A DNA stretch of 64,000 bases from Sabulibacter ruber (GTDB taxonomy: Bacteria > Bacteroidota > Bacteroidia > Cytophagales > Hymenobacteraceae), in the NCBI RefSeq assembly GCF_017355955.1, contig NZ_JAFFID010000001.1, positions 930,001-994,000 on the forward strand, read 5' to 3'. Position numbers and translations under genes: made by a program. Under the pieces are notes generated by a model. That model did not search any database, was not told the DNA's origin, and worked only from the letters and a program-made list of their open reading frames with translations. This document shows, piece after piece, positions 1 through 8,098 of this stretch; within the stretch, counting starts at the first letter, position 1, and every line of letters begins with the position of its first letter.

Positions 1-804
1 TTCATTGCGGGTTTGCTGGTGACGGCCGTATTGGTCACCAAACAGGTACGCGGCGGTATTTTGCTGGGCATCCTGTTCACCACCTTGGCCGCCTATCCTA
101 TTGGCCGGTGGTGGGGACTGGAAGCCACTGGTGGCGCACCCGGCACATTGGTCAACTGGCAGGGCATTTTCTCGGCCCCTGATTTCAGCCTGTTTTTCCA
201 ATTAGACCTCGTAAACTCCCTGCAATGGTCGGTGGTGCCGGTGATCTTCGCGTTTGTCTTCACCGATATGTTTGACAGCCTTTCCACTTTGGTGGGCCTA
301 GCCGAGGCCGCCAACCTGCTGGATGAACGCGGCGAGCCCCGTAACGTGAAACGCTCCCTCATGGTAGATGCCTTTGCCACCACCATGGCCGGTTTGGTGG
401 GCTCCAGCCCCGGCACGGCCTATATTGAATCGGCGGTGGGCATTGAGGCAGGCGGTCGCACCGGACTCACAGCGGTGGTGGGCGGATTGCTGTTTCTGCC
501 GTTCCTGTTTCTGGCTCCGCTTTTATCGGTGGTGCCGGCTATTGCCACTGCTCCGGCTGTGGTGCTGGTGGGCGTGTTCATGGTGCGTCCGGTGACTAAA
601 ATCAACTGGGGGCAATTGGACGAAGCCATTCCGGCTTTCCTGGCCATGGTGCTCATCCCCTTCTCCTACTCCATCACGCAGGGTATCATCTGGGGCTTTC
701 TCTCCTGGACAGCCCTGAAACTGATCAGCGGCAAAAAACAGGATGTCACCTGGCCTTTGCTCATTGTAGACGTTTTCTGCATCATTGCTCTGATCTTGCA
801 TTGA
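1..804 (+). CDS. NCS2 family purine/xanthine permease (AzgA/PbuG type), 5'-truncated by window edge
   Basis: C-terminal part of an inner-membrane purine-base permease. The reading frame is open from base 1, so the gene starts upstream of the window; a TTG at 13 is not a credible start. The visible part is highly hydrophobic, with about seven membrane segments. It contains the acidic stretch MFDSLSTLVGLAEAANL, then SPGTAYIESAVGIEAGGRTG, and a late segment with GVFMVRP and IPFSYSITQGIIWGF, which are characteristic of the AzgA/PbuG branch (adenine, guanine or hypoxanthine uptake by proton symport). The exact substrate cannot be read from the sequence. A palindromic repeat follows the stop codon at once. 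Confidence 0.88.
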   Translation, partial: FIAGLLVTAVLVTKQVRGGILLGILFTTLAAYPIGRWWGLEATGGAPGTLVNWQGIFSAPDFSLFFQLDLVNSLQWSVVPVIFAFVFTDMFDSLSTLVGLAEAANLLDERGEPRNVKRSLMVDAFATTMAGLVGSSPGTAYIESAVGIEAGGRTGLTAVVGGLLFLPFLFLAPLLSVVPAIATAPAVVLVGVFMVRPVTKINWGQLDEAIPAFLAMVLIPFSYSITQGIIWGFLSWTALKLISGKKQDVTWPLLIVDVFCIIALILH

Positions 805-807
805 TTT

Positions 808-850
808 GCTGTTTTAAGCCCTTTTTCAGGAAAACAGCTCTAAAACAGAT
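808..850. repeat. Dispersed palindrome family 1, copy at 0.8 kb
   Basis: Imperfect inverted repeat directly after the permease stop codon: GTTTT-N7-TTTTC on the left and GGAAAA-N7-AAAAC on the right. The central 7-mers are only partly complementary. It may act as a terminator; it belongs to a family found about twenty times in this window. Confidence 0.6.
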
Positions 851-894
851 TTCAGTACTTCCCTTTCTTTTCACTAATAACCATCCCTTCGCTC

Positions 895-1299
895 ATGGCC
901 CACCAAGACCACACCGGCAAATTCAGCATTGACATCAAGGTGACCGAAGCAGATATTGACGCTTTGGGGCACGTGAATAACGTGGTGTATCTGCGCTGGG
1001 TGCAGGAGGTATCTGCAGCCCATTGGGTCCACGTGGCTCCGCAAGAGATGCAGGAGAAGTTTCTATGGGTGGTGCTTCGGCACGAGATCGACTTCCACAA
1101 ACCCGCTTTCGCCGGGGAAACGGTGACAGGCTATACCTGGGTAGGCAATTACCAGGGGGCCAAATTTGAGCGGTTCGTGAGTTTGTACCGGGCCGGAACC
1201 GAGGAACTCTTGGCCTCCGCCAAAACCACCTGGTGCCTGCTGGATGCCCAAACCATGCGACCCAAACGAATTGATAAGGAGATGTTGGAATTGCTTTAG
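895..1299 (+). CDS. Acyl-CoA thioesterase, 4HBT hotdog family
   Basis: A 134-residue single hotdog-fold protein, the usual length for YbgC/FadM-like acyl-CoA thioesterases that hydrolyse acyl-CoA to free acid and CoA in the cytoplasm. The family signature D-x-x-G-H-V-N-N-x-x-Y lies near residues 22-32, with D22 as the expected catalytic acid. FRRHE/LRHEIDF-type and AGETV segments follow, as expected for the central helix and strands. The ATG at 895 gives a full-length N-terminus. It stands alone between the permease and an AT-rich islet. The substrate (aliphatic or aromatic acyl-CoA) is not predictable. Confidence 0.85.
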   Translation: MAHQDHTGKFSIDIKVTEADIDALGHVNNVVYLRWVQEVSAAHWVHVAPQEMQEKFLWVVLRHEIDFHKPAFAGETVTGYTWVGNYQGAKFERFVSLYRAGTEELLASAKTTWCLLDAQTMRPKRIDKEMLELL

Positions 1300-1369
1300 A
1301 AGGAAACTCAAATTTAATAACCCGTGCTGTTTTTGCTTTCAGTCTACATGCGTTCTTAATTGACACGAG

Positions 1370-1828
1370 TTGGAAGAGTTTGTAAATAACCGAACCATAA
1401 GAATTGTCAGATACGACACAGAACGAAACTGGTCTGATTTGCTTCCCGACAAAGATTGGGTTTGTTTGCTATTGGTAAAGGGAAAGCCAAAGACGTACAT
1501 TGATGAAGTAATTTCAAAAATCATCCTCCATAATGTAGGGTGGCTCTGTACTGTTGGCGACGAAGCAGAATGGGTGCATGATTATGTAGACGAGGAAATC
1601 TCTTACAGGAATGCCGAGGTGGAAGATCTTTACTTACCCCCGCACTTGTTAATAACTACCTGGCACCAAGATTTACAAGAGGCAATTTGGTATTCTTTAT
1701 TCATGGCCAATTCTGATAAAGTAGACCTAAAAGAGGTGATAATCCTGGACATTTCTGGCGAACTAGACATACCAACAGTAAAGACGTACCTTGAGAAATT
1801 AAAAATGAAAGAATCAGGCGATAAGTAA
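1370..1828 (+). CDS. Small cytosolic protein of unknown function (possibly DUF7684-like)
   Basis: A 152-residue soluble acidic protein without signal peptide or membrane segment. Tryptophan and acidic residues are frequent (NWSDLLPDKDW, GWLCTVGDEAEW, TTWHQDLQEAIWY). It recalls the DUF7684 family, but this is from memory and uncertain. The only available start is TTG at 1370, because a TGA lies three codons upstream in frame; either TTG is used or the 5' end has been lost. It is the first of three small genes in a stretch more AT-rich than its surroundings, suggesting an acquired or poorly conserved block. No function is assigned. Confidence 0.6.
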   Translation: MEEFVNNRTIRIVRYDTERNWSDLLPDKDWVCLLLVKGKPKTYIDEVISKIILHNVGWLCTVGDEAEWVHDYVDEEISYRNAEVEDLYLPPHLLITTWHQDLQEAIWYSLFMANSDKVDLKEVIILDISGELDIPTVKTYLEKLKMKESGDK

Positions 1829-1885
1829 AATAAACGCCGGTCTAACTTCTAATACTTTTTAATGGCAGGACAGATTAAATAAAGG

Positions 1886-2362
1886 ATGGGGTTTAAAGAT
1901 AATTTACTGAAACTTGCTAGAGCATTGGCCTTCAAGCCTGATGAATTTGATGCGTTTGGTATCTATGAATGGCCCGCCATCATGAAGCGGGTTGAGAAAG
2001 AATTCATCATCAAAATAAATTCAAACACTCAATTCAACCAATGGCGGGAGAACCTCAAAAGCCCACAACTGGGTCTTGCTTTAGAAAACCCCATCGCTCC
2101 TCTCAGCCTGCTAATTGACAGGAATGAAAAAGTCTGGTTTGTTGCGTGCGATTCTTACCGTGATCCTACCAAGCTTTGGCTTTTTCAAGGTTACATTGAA
2201 CCTATTCAGCGGCTGCTAGAATCCCATTACAGGTTTGAATTTTATGTAATTTCTAAAAAGTATGAATGGCTGCTTTGCGCTGACCACCTTAATAACTTAA
2301 TTGGGCTTGGAACCATCATCCCTAAAATCCAGCAGCAGGGAATAAGAAACTTTCAGTACTAA
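1886..2362 (+). CDS. Small protein of unknown function (possibly DUF6756-like)
   Basis: A 158-residue soluble protein with no signal peptide. Notable segments are WPAIMKRVEKEF near the N-terminus, an internal VWFVACDSYRD segment, and a C-terminal RFEFYVISKKYEWLLCADHLNNLIG. These resemble a small family annotated as DUF6756, which occurs among immunity-like genes; this assignment is tentative. It begins at ATG 1886, 57 bp after the preceding gene and on the same strand. AT content is higher than in the flanking enzymes. No toxin gene is adjacent. Confidence 0.6.
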   Translation: MGFKDNLLKLARALAFKPDEFDAFGIYEWPAIMKRVEKEFIIKINSNTQFNQWRENLKSPQLGLALENPIAPLSLLIDRNEKVWFVACDSYRDPTKLWLFQGYIEPIQRLLESHYRFEFYVISKKYEWLLCADHLNNLIGLGTIIPKIQQQGIRNFQY

Positions 2363-2429
2363 ATAAGTGGATCACAGAATGAGAGCAAAAGGCCGTTTGC
2401 CGCTTAGACAAGGCTGATGTACAATATCA

Positions 2430-2855
2430 ATGATGATAGATAGGAACACAGGTCATCTTACTTTTAGCCTTGATAAAGTCGTTACCCAGACAACTACACT
2501 GGCAGATCTCAAAGGTTTTGCTTTTGGCGAGATGCAGGAAGAAAGGAACTTACTTAATGGTTGGATTCACTTCGTCGTCAAAAACGTGGAAATGTCTGGA
2601 AAATATCTCAACATAACATTCTTCTTTCACCAGGAAGCACTAAATTCTGTCACGTTTATAATCAACAATTCTCCTTTTGATTTAGAGAGCGGCTGGGGCA
2701 CTTGGAATGAAAAAGAAGAAAGGGAAAAAGTAATTTTTTTTACCCAATGGCTTGAAGAACAGGTTGGTCCTGCCAGAAACTTTACGTGGGGGCATATCTG
2801 GGCAGCTTATGATCCTTTAAGCGGTGGAAGTTCAATAGGTATAAGGTACAAATAG
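2430..2855 (+). CDS. Small hypothetical protein, immunity-like in size and composition
   Basis: A 141-residue soluble protein; the start is one of two adjacent ATG codons at 2430 and 2433. It is rich in aromatic residues and beta-prone segments (NGWIHFVVKNVEMSGKYLNITFFF) and ends with a TWGHIWAAYDPLSGGSSIGIRYK-like tail. I do not recognise the family. It is the third member of the AT-richer trio; the size and surroundings resemble immunity-protein arrays of polymorphic toxin systems, but no toxin is visible in the window. Confidence 0.55.
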   Translation: MMIDRNTGHLTFSLDKVVTQTTTLADLKGFAFGEMQEERNLLNGWIHFVVKNVEMSGKYLNITFFFHQEALNSVTFIINNSPFDLESGWGTWNEKEEREKVIFFTQWLEEQVGPARNFTWGHIWAAYDPLSGGSSIGIRYK

Positions 2856-2960
2856 GTAATACAATAATTAAGAATATCTATCAGAATTCGGTATCAATTC
2901 TTCACTTCACAGGGATATTTCCCCAATCAAGGTGATTTCTTGCTCTTTTATAAAACATAG

Positions 2961-4937
2961 ATGAAAAAGGAAAAAAGCAGGTGGTTGAAGCAGCCAATAA
3001 TCTCCATAACTGCACTCACAATATTGCTTTCATTTGTTAAATCAATAGCGTTTGGGCAAGTTTCTTTACCGAAGGTTTTCAGTGATCACATGGTTCTGCA
3101 AAGAGGAACTGATATTCCGGTTTGGGGAATAGCGAGGGCCGGGGAACAGATTTCGGTGGAGTTTGGCGGAAACAGGGTGAAAACAGTTGCCGGGCAAGAC
3201 GGGAAGTGGAAGCTGCGCCTGCCCCAAATGCCAGCCGGAGGACCGTACACAATGAACGTGTACGAAGGCAGCCAAACCCAGCCGATGAAAACCTTTAAAG
3301 ACGTGCTCCTTGGCGATGTCTGGTTGGCCTCGGGCCAATCTAACATGGAATGGCAGGTACAGCAATCCATGAATGCCCGGGAGGAAATAAAGAAGGCGAA
3401 CTATCCTGCCATCCGGATGTTCAATGTTCCGCATGATAAAAGGACCCAGGCGCAGTCTGATGTGATGGGCGGCTCCTGGCAAGCCTTGGACTCGGTGACG
3501 GTGAAAACGGCTTCGGCGGTGGCGTATTTTTTTGCCAGAGAGATACATGCCGAGCTGAATGTACCCATCGGCATTCTGCAGGCTACCTGGGGTGGCACTC
3601 CGGTGGAGGCCTGGACAAGCCGCGACCAATTGCTCTCCTCCCCCATCACCCGTAACAAAGTACTGCAGAACGATACCGTCACAGTTAACCATTTCATCAA
3701 AGACAGCCTGGACCTGGTTCGGTTCTGGGAAATCGTGTACAAGCCCCACAATAAAACCGAGAAGACCATCCCCAACCCCAGGCTCAATGATGCAAAGTGG
3801 CCGGAACTCACCATGCCCGCCACCCTCAAAGACCTGAACATGCCCGGCTACGAAGGAATGGTCTGGCTGCGAAAAAACGTGGACTTGCCCGCTCCTATGG
3901 CTGGCAAAGAGTTGACGCTGCACCTGGGGCACCCTGAGATGAATTACACCTTGTACTTCAACGGGCAAGAAATAGCCAAAAATGTCTGGAATGCCAGCCC
4001 CACGCACCACTACCGTATTCCGGCCAAATTGGTAAAACAGGGCAAAAACGTACTGGCCGTGCGAATGGCGTTTCTGTGGGGAGGCGGTGGCTTTAATCCC
4101 CCGGCCGAGGAAATGTACCTTACCTATGGCACCTCTAAGATTAGCCTGGCGGGTTCCTGGAAATTCAGAAAAGACCTGGAGCCCACCATCCCTACCATCA
4201 AGAATTACCACCAGTATCCTACTTACCTCTACAATGCCATGATCAACCCCATTGTCTCCTATGGGATCAAAGGGTTTCTTTGGTACCAGGGCGAAAATAA
4301 CGTGGACGCGCCGTACGATTACCGCACGTTGTTTCCCCTGATGATCAATGATTGGCGCATCCGGTGGCAGCAGGGCTATTTGCCGTTCCTGTACGTACAG
4401 CTGGCCAATTACCTGAAAACCCAGCCAGAGCCGTCGGAAAGTAATTGGGCAGCCCTCCGCGAAGCCCAGACCCTGGCTTTGGCCCAGCCAAACACCGGCA
4501 TGGCTTGCATCATTGACATTGGCGAAGCCGATAACATTCACCCTCAGAACAAGCAAGAAGTAGGCAGAAGACTGGCCTTGGTGGCAAAAAAACAGGTGTA
4601 CCAAAAGCCGGTGCAGGCTTCCGGCCCCATGTACCAGGGACATGAGATTACGGGTGATCAGATCACTATCCGTTTCTCTGAAACTGGAACAAGCCTGGCT
4701 ACCAAAGGCGGTGGTCCACTTAAAGGATTTGCCGTTGCCGGGAATGACCACAAGTTCTACTGGGCAGATGCCAGGATTGATGGAAACAAAGTACTGGTGA
4801 GCTCAGGGAAAGTGAGGAACCCGGTGGCAGTTCGCTACGCCTGGGCAGACAACCCGGATTGCAACCTCGTCAATCAGGAAGGCCTGCCGGCTGTTCCGTT
4901 CCGCACCGATGACTGGAAGCTGGAACAAGTGAAATAA
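2961..4937 (+). CDS. Secreted sialate O-acetylesterase (SGNH-like hydrolase)
   Basis: A 658-residue exported esterase expected to remove O-acetyl groups from sialic acids or other acetylated glycans in the periplasm. A signal peptide covers roughly residues 1-32 (positive N-terminus, hydrophobic core, FGQ). The mature protein starts with PKVFSDHMVLQRG, typical of the family. Block I LASGQSNMEW places the catalytic Ser at about 127, and GEADNIHPQNK near the C-terminus supplies the Asp/His pair. A beta-sandwich insertion with GMVWLRKNVDLP (about residues 295-390) splits the catalytic domain, as is usual here. It precedes a GH5 glycanase on the same strand, suggesting joint action on an acetylated polysaccharide; that link is inference. 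Confidence 0.9.
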   Translation: MKKEKSRWLKQPIISITALTILLSFVKSIAFGQVSLPKVFSDHMVLQRGTDIPVWGIARAGEQISVEFGGNRVKTVAGQDGKWKLRLPQMPAGGPYTMNVYEGSQTQPMKTFKDVLLGDVWLASGQSNMEWQVQQSMNAREEIKKANYPAIRMFNVPHDKRTQAQSDVMGGSWQALDSVTVKTASAVAYFFAREIHAELNVPIGILQATWGGTPVEAWTSRDQLLSSPITRNKVLQNDTVTVNHFIKDSLDLVRFWEIVYKPHNKTEKTIPNPRLNDAKWPELTMPATLKDLNMPGYEGMVWLRKNVDLPAPMAGKELTLHLGHPEMNYTLYFNGQEIAKNVWNASPTHHYRIPAKLVKQGKNVLAVRMAFLWGGGGFNPPAEEMYLTYGTSKISLAGSWKFRKDLEPTIPTIKNYHQYPTYLYNAMINPIVSYGIKGFLWYQGENNVDAPYDYRTLFPLMINDWRIRWQQGYLPFLYVQLANYLKTQPEPSESNWAALREAQTLALAQPNTGMACIIDIGEADNIHPQNKQEVGRRLALVAKKQVYQKPVQASGPMYQGHEITGDQITIRFSETGTSLATKGGGPLKGFAVAGNDHKFYWADARIDGNKVLVSSGKVRNPVAVRYAWADNPDCNLVNQEGLPAVPFRTDDWKLEQVK

Positions 4938-5055
4938 AGATTCCATCTCCCTTTCAGAACTGCTCCTTTCAGGTCAAAGAATTGCTAAAGGAGTGTTATG
5001 TCTGGCTCCATGAATATTGGTTAATTTGAGATGCATCTTTATTTCATAAAGTTAT

Positions 5056-6036
5056 ATGTCACTCAAGAAGATTATTTCTGCGCTCCTCTTGGCGGGCAGC
5101 AGTTTTGTAGCAACGGGTCAGGCGGTGAAAGAGCACGGTGCTTTGCGCGTGGAGGGTACGCAGTTAAAAGACAAAGCAGGCCAGCCCATCGTGCTTCGGG
5201 GCATGAGCTTCGGGTGGCATAATTTCTGGCCGCGGTTCTACACTCCGCAGACGGTTAGCTGGCTTAAGAAAGACTGGAACATCAATGTGGTCAGGGCGGC
5301 CATGGGCATTGAACCCAAAGATGGCTACAAAGAAAAGCCCGAGTGGTCTAAAGAAAAGATAAAGGCGGTGGTAGACGGGGCTATCAAAGAGAACATTTAC
5401 GTGATCATTGACTGGCACAGCCACAACATCAATCTGCCTGAGGCCAAGGCGTTCTTTACCGAGATGGCTAAGACCTACGGCAATAACCCGCACGTGATCT
5501 ACGAGATCTTCAACGAGCCCGACGAGGAATCCTGGCCCGAGGTGAAAGCCTACTCCGAGGAACTCATCAAAACCATCCGGGCGATTGACCCAGATAACCT
5601 CATTCTGGTGGGCACCCCGCACTGGGACCAGGACGTGCACCTGGCCGCCGATGATCCTATCAAAGGCGCCACCAATATCATGTACACCCTCCATTTCTAC
5701 GCCGCCACCCACAAACAGGAACTGCGTAACCGCGGCGATTACGCCCTGAACAAAGGCTTACCGCTGTTCATCTCTGAATCGGCGGGAATGGAAGCTACCG
5801 GTGACGGGCCATTGAACGAGGCCGAATGGCAGAAATGGATTGACTGGGCCGAGAAAAACAAAATCAGCTGGGTAACCTGGTCGGTATCGGATAAAAACGA
5901 GACCTGCTCGGTGCTGCTTCCCACCGCCTCCTCCACCGGCAACTGGAAAGACTCCGATCTGAAACCATCGGGCATTAAAAGTCGGGACCTTATCAGAAAG
6001 TACAACGGTCAGTCTCAAAAAAGAGCACAGAAATAG
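5056..6036 (+). CDS. Secreted glycoside hydrolase family 5 endoglucanase
   Basis: A 326-residue cellulase-like enzyme, probably endo-beta-1,4-glucanase of GH5 subfamily 2. The signal peptide is MSLKKIISALLLAGSSFVATG. The acid/base Glu is E154 in IFNEPDEESW and the nucleophile is E241 in LPLFISESAG; VIIDWHSHN (near 117-124) and ISWVTWSVSDKNET are further family blocks. It has a catalytic domain only: no carbohydrate-binding module and no type IX secretion C-terminal domain is visible. It lies 118 bp downstream of the esterase and is followed by a strong hairpin terminator. Cell-wall or cellulosic substrates are both possible. Confidence 0.92.
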   Translation: MSLKKIISALLLAGSSFVATGQAVKEHGALRVEGTQLKDKAGQPIVLRGMSFGWHNFWPRFYTPQTVSWLKKDWNINVVRAAMGIEPKDGYKEKPEWSKEKIKAVVDGAIKENIYVIIDWHSHNINLPEAKAFFTEMAKTYGNNPHVIYEIFNEPDEESWPEVKAYSEELIKTIRAIDPDNLILVGTPHWDQDVHLAADDPIKGATNIMYTLHFYAATHKQELRNRGDYALNKGLPLFISESAGMEATGDGPLNEAEWQKWIDWAEKNKISWVTWSVSDKNETCSVLLPTASSTGNWKDSDLKPSGIKSRDLIRKYNGQSQKRAQK

Positions 6037-6089
6037 CTTTTATTACTGCCGAAAAGAACAGGTAAACGGAACCGCGGCAGTTCACAAAT

Positions 6090-6124
6090 AAAACGCCCGG
6101 GCAAAATAAACGCCTGGGCGTTTT
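6090..6124 (+). terminator. Hairpin terminator after GH5 gene
   Basis: Inverted repeat AAAACGCCCGGGC / GCCTGGGCGTTTT with a 9-nt loop, ending in a T run. One G:T pair is needed. It closes the esterase-endoglucanase pair. Confidence 0.8.
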
Positions 6125-6235
6125 CCGTTTATTTTAGGGAAAGCAGGCTATAAATTGATATTTCCCCAATTTGCAGCCGTGGCAAGTACCGGAATTTACA
6201 CGTACCTTGCAGCTTCATTCAAAGCTACTTACCCT

Positions 6236-6772
6236 ATGATCCTCACCGACCTCCAGATTCTGGAAGAGATTGAAAAAGGTACCATTCTGATTGAGCCCTA
6301 TGACCGAAGCTATTTAGGCACTAACTCCTATGATGTTCATTTGGGAAAATACCTGGCGTTCTACAAAGACGAGGTGCTGGATGCCCGCCAACACAACCAG
6401 ATTGAAGTGTTTGAAATCCCAGAAGAAGGGTATGTGCTGGAACCCGGCCGCCTGTACCTGGGTGTCACCGAAGAATACACCGAGACCCACGCCCACGTGC
6501 CGTTCCTGGAGGGTAAATCCAGCGTAGGCCGCCTGGGAATTGATATCCATGCCACCGCTGGCAAAGGCGATGTAGGTTTCTGCAACCACTGGACCCTGGA
6601 GATCTCGGTAAGCCAGAAGGTGCGGGTGTACCACAACATGCCCATTGGCCAGCTGATTTATTTTGAGGTGAAAGGCGGCATTGAGAACTACTACAACAAG
6701 AAAAGCAGTGCCAAATACAACCAGCGGTCGGTGTTTCCGGTGGAGTCTATGATGTGGAAGAATAAGTTCTAA
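6236..6772 (+). CDS. dcd: dCTP deaminase
   Basis: A 178-residue nucleotide-pool enzyme that deaminates dCTP to dUTP, feeding dTTP synthesis. The open frame extends upstream to 6155, but MILTDLQILEEI at 6236 matches the conserved family N-terminus, and a -7-like TACCTTGC sits just upstream. Family blocks are visible: GTNSYDVHLG (about 28-37), EGKSSVGRLGI (92-102) and HATAGKGDVGF followed by NHWTLEI, where E122 is the expected catalytic Glu. The length is typical of the Bacteroidota enzyme, not of the longer bifunctional dCTP deaminase/dUTPase. Confidence 0.93.
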   Translation: MILTDLQILEEIEKGTILIEPYDRSYLGTNSYDVHLGKYLAFYKDEVLDARQHNQIEVFEIPEEGYVLEPGRLYLGVTEEYTETHAHVPFLEGKSSVGRLGIDIHATAGKGDVGFCNHWTLEISVSQKVRVYHNMPIGQLIYFEVKGGIENYYNKKSSAKYNQRSVFPVESMMWKNKF

Positions 6773-6998
6773 AAGGTAGTCGCAACGCTTCCGCTCCATA
6801 TCTTTTAGAACAATTTGTAGTTATCTCAGATAGGCTTTGTAATACAGCAAGAACTTTATTTTCAAGGGTTTAAAAGCTGAAAAACAAGCAACAAACGGGT
6901 ATTTAGCACGTTCTTTTCAGAGCAAAGTCAACTTTTTTAGCTTGAGTTTTGTTCAGGAATAGATGGCACGGGAATTGTATAAAAGAGATCAAAACCAG

Positions 6999-7484
6999 AT
7001 GACTATGAAAAGATTCGTGTATACCTTAGCCTTGGTTCTGTTTGTGAGTATCGCGTCTTTCGCCCAGAGTGGAACCACCGCAGAGCAACGCGCCAAGAAC
7101 TTGTCTGATAAAATGATCCGGGAGTTGCAGCTCAACAACTACCAGTCGCGCAAGATCAGGGAGATTAACCTGAAGAACGCGCTTAAAATGGTAGACTTTG
7201 AGACAAAGTACGCCAACAACCCGGCTGAACTGGAGAAATGTATCAATGGCGTGTGTAAGGAGCGTGACAAAGAGTTGGTGAACCTTTTAAGCACTGCCCA
7301 ATACTCACAATATTACAGCGCACGTAAGTCATTTAACACCTATGACCGTGAATACGCGCTGAAGATGCAAAAAGAAAACGCCAGGGTAGCGAAAACATTA
7401 GTTGCTCAGGACAAAGCAGATGCTAAGCGTACGTTCCCGCAAACAGCACCTGCCGTAATCAAAGAGACTTCCACCAATAAATAA
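6999..7484 (+). CDS. Secreted alpha-helical protein of unknown function
   Basis: About 160 residues with a clear signal peptide (MKRFVYTLALVLFVSIASFAQ). The frame is open from 6963, but the ATG pair at 6999/7005 places the signal peptide at the N-terminus, so it is preferred. The mature part is charged and helical, with an NLSDKMIRELQLNNYQSRKIREINL stretch and one CINGVC cysteine pair. Periplasmic helical proteins of this kind are common in Bacteroidota and resemble Spy/CpxP-like or DUF4890-type chaperone-like proteins, but no specific family is recognised. It is monocistronic and followed by a terminator. Confidence 0.75.
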   Translation: MTMKRFVYTLALVLFVSIASFAQSGTTAEQRAKNLSDKMIRELQLNNYQSRKIREINLKNALKMVDFETKYANNPAELEKCINGVCKERDKELVNLLSTAQYSQYYSARKSFNTYDREYALKMQKENARVAKTLVAQDKADAKRTFPQTAPAVIKETSTNK

Positions 7485-7502
7485 TACGCCTAACAGCATA
7501 AC

Positions 7503-7532
7503 AAAAAAGCCGCTTTCTCAAGCGGCTTTTTT
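7503..7532. terminator. Bidirectional hairpin terminator between secreted protein gene and gldC
   Basis: A perfect 13-bp stem (AAAAAAGCCGCTT / AAGCGGCTTTTTT) with a 4-nt loop. It lies between two convergent genes, with A and T runs on both sides, so it can serve both. Confidence 0.88.
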
Positions 7533-7552
7533 GTTATGCATGCATTTGTTGC

Positions 7553-7912
7553 TTACTGAGGGTTCTGAGAATTGCGTTTTTGCTGATCCTCAACGTGCTT
7601 CATCAGTTCCTGGCAAAGCGCTCTCATTTTCTCGGCCATCATCTTGTCATTGGTAGCCTGCTCAATGCTCTGGGCCATAGCGCCAAGGGTATCAATGTAG
7701 AAGTACTTCATTTCATCCACCGGCATGTCTTTGGTCCAAAGGTCAATCTTCATGGTGCCAGAGTCATTGCGGTCCCACAGGGAAATATTGATGGCTTTGG
7801 CGAAGTGGATATCATCACCGGCATCGGTGGCGCGCCAGCTGATGGCTTCCGGAACGCGCTGATCATCAAGGGCAATACTGAAGTGTATTTCTGATTTCTT
7901 CATTTGTTTCAT
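7553..7912 (-). CDS. gldC: Gliding motility protein GldC
   Basis: A 119-residue small soluble protein. KSEIHFSIALDDQRVPEAISWRATD near the N-terminus and the acidic central region through DMPVDEMKYFYIDTLGAMAQSIEQAT match GldC, a cytoplasmic protein associated with the Bacteroidota gliding/type IX secretion apparatus. GldC homologues are widespread even in non-gliding members, so motility cannot be deduced. The adjoining -7 element supports separate transcription, and a terminator separates it from dnaN upstream. Confidence 0.85.
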   Translation of the reverse strand: MKQMKKSEIHFSIALDDQRVPEAISWRATDAGDDIHFAKAINISLWDRNDSGTMKIDLWTKDMPVDEMKYFYIDTLGAMAQSIEQATNDKMMAEKMRALCQELMKHVEDQQKRNSQNPQ

Positions 7913-7948
7913 GGGCTTTCACGCGGGTGGGCGTGTCGGTTCAAAACA

Positions 7949-7956
7949 CAAAGGTA
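7949..7956 (-). promoter_or_regulatory. gldC: Bacteroidota -7 element upstream of gldC
   Basis: The minus strand reads TACCTTTG, a full match to TAnnTTTG, 37-44 bp upstream of the gldC start. No convincing -33 TTTG is seen at the expected spacing. Confidence 0.5.
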
Positions 7957-8008
7957 AAACGTTTTTTGCAGTTAGCCGCTTCTTAAGCAGTCTTCCTCCC
8001 CTATTTCT

Positions 8009-8044
8009 ATTTCTGGCCTGTTTTAAGAAAACCGACGGTAAAAC
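8009..8044. repeat. Dispersed palindrome family 1, degenerate copy at 8.0 kb
   Basis: TTTC-N7-TTTT, then GAAAA-N8-AAAAC, adjoining the dnaN terminator. The T and A tracts keep the family spacing although the arms are only partly complementary. Confidence 0.45.
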
Positions 8045-8045
8045 A

Positions 8046-8076
8046 AAAGCCTGCCCGGATAAACCAGGCAGGCTTT
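8046..8076. terminator. Terminator downstream of dnaN
   Basis: Stem AAAGCCTGCC / GGCAGGCTTT around a short loop, with a T-rich run on the minus-strand side. It separates dnaN from gldC. Confidence 0.75.
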
Positions 8077-8098
8077 CTTATTTTTTGTGTTTTGGTGC

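Noticed and set aside
3066..4751. A 561-codon open frame opposite the sialate O-acetylesterase gene
   Set aside because: The plus-strand protein has a signal peptide and catalytic motifs; the antisense translation has neither family motifs nor normal composition.
5056..6036. Possible type IX secretion C-terminal sorting domain in the GH5 enzyme, esterase, serpin or MG2-like protein
   Set aside because: None of these proteins has the typical C-terminal extension; the esterase and GH5 end soon after their catalytic domains, and the serpin is a lipoprotein.
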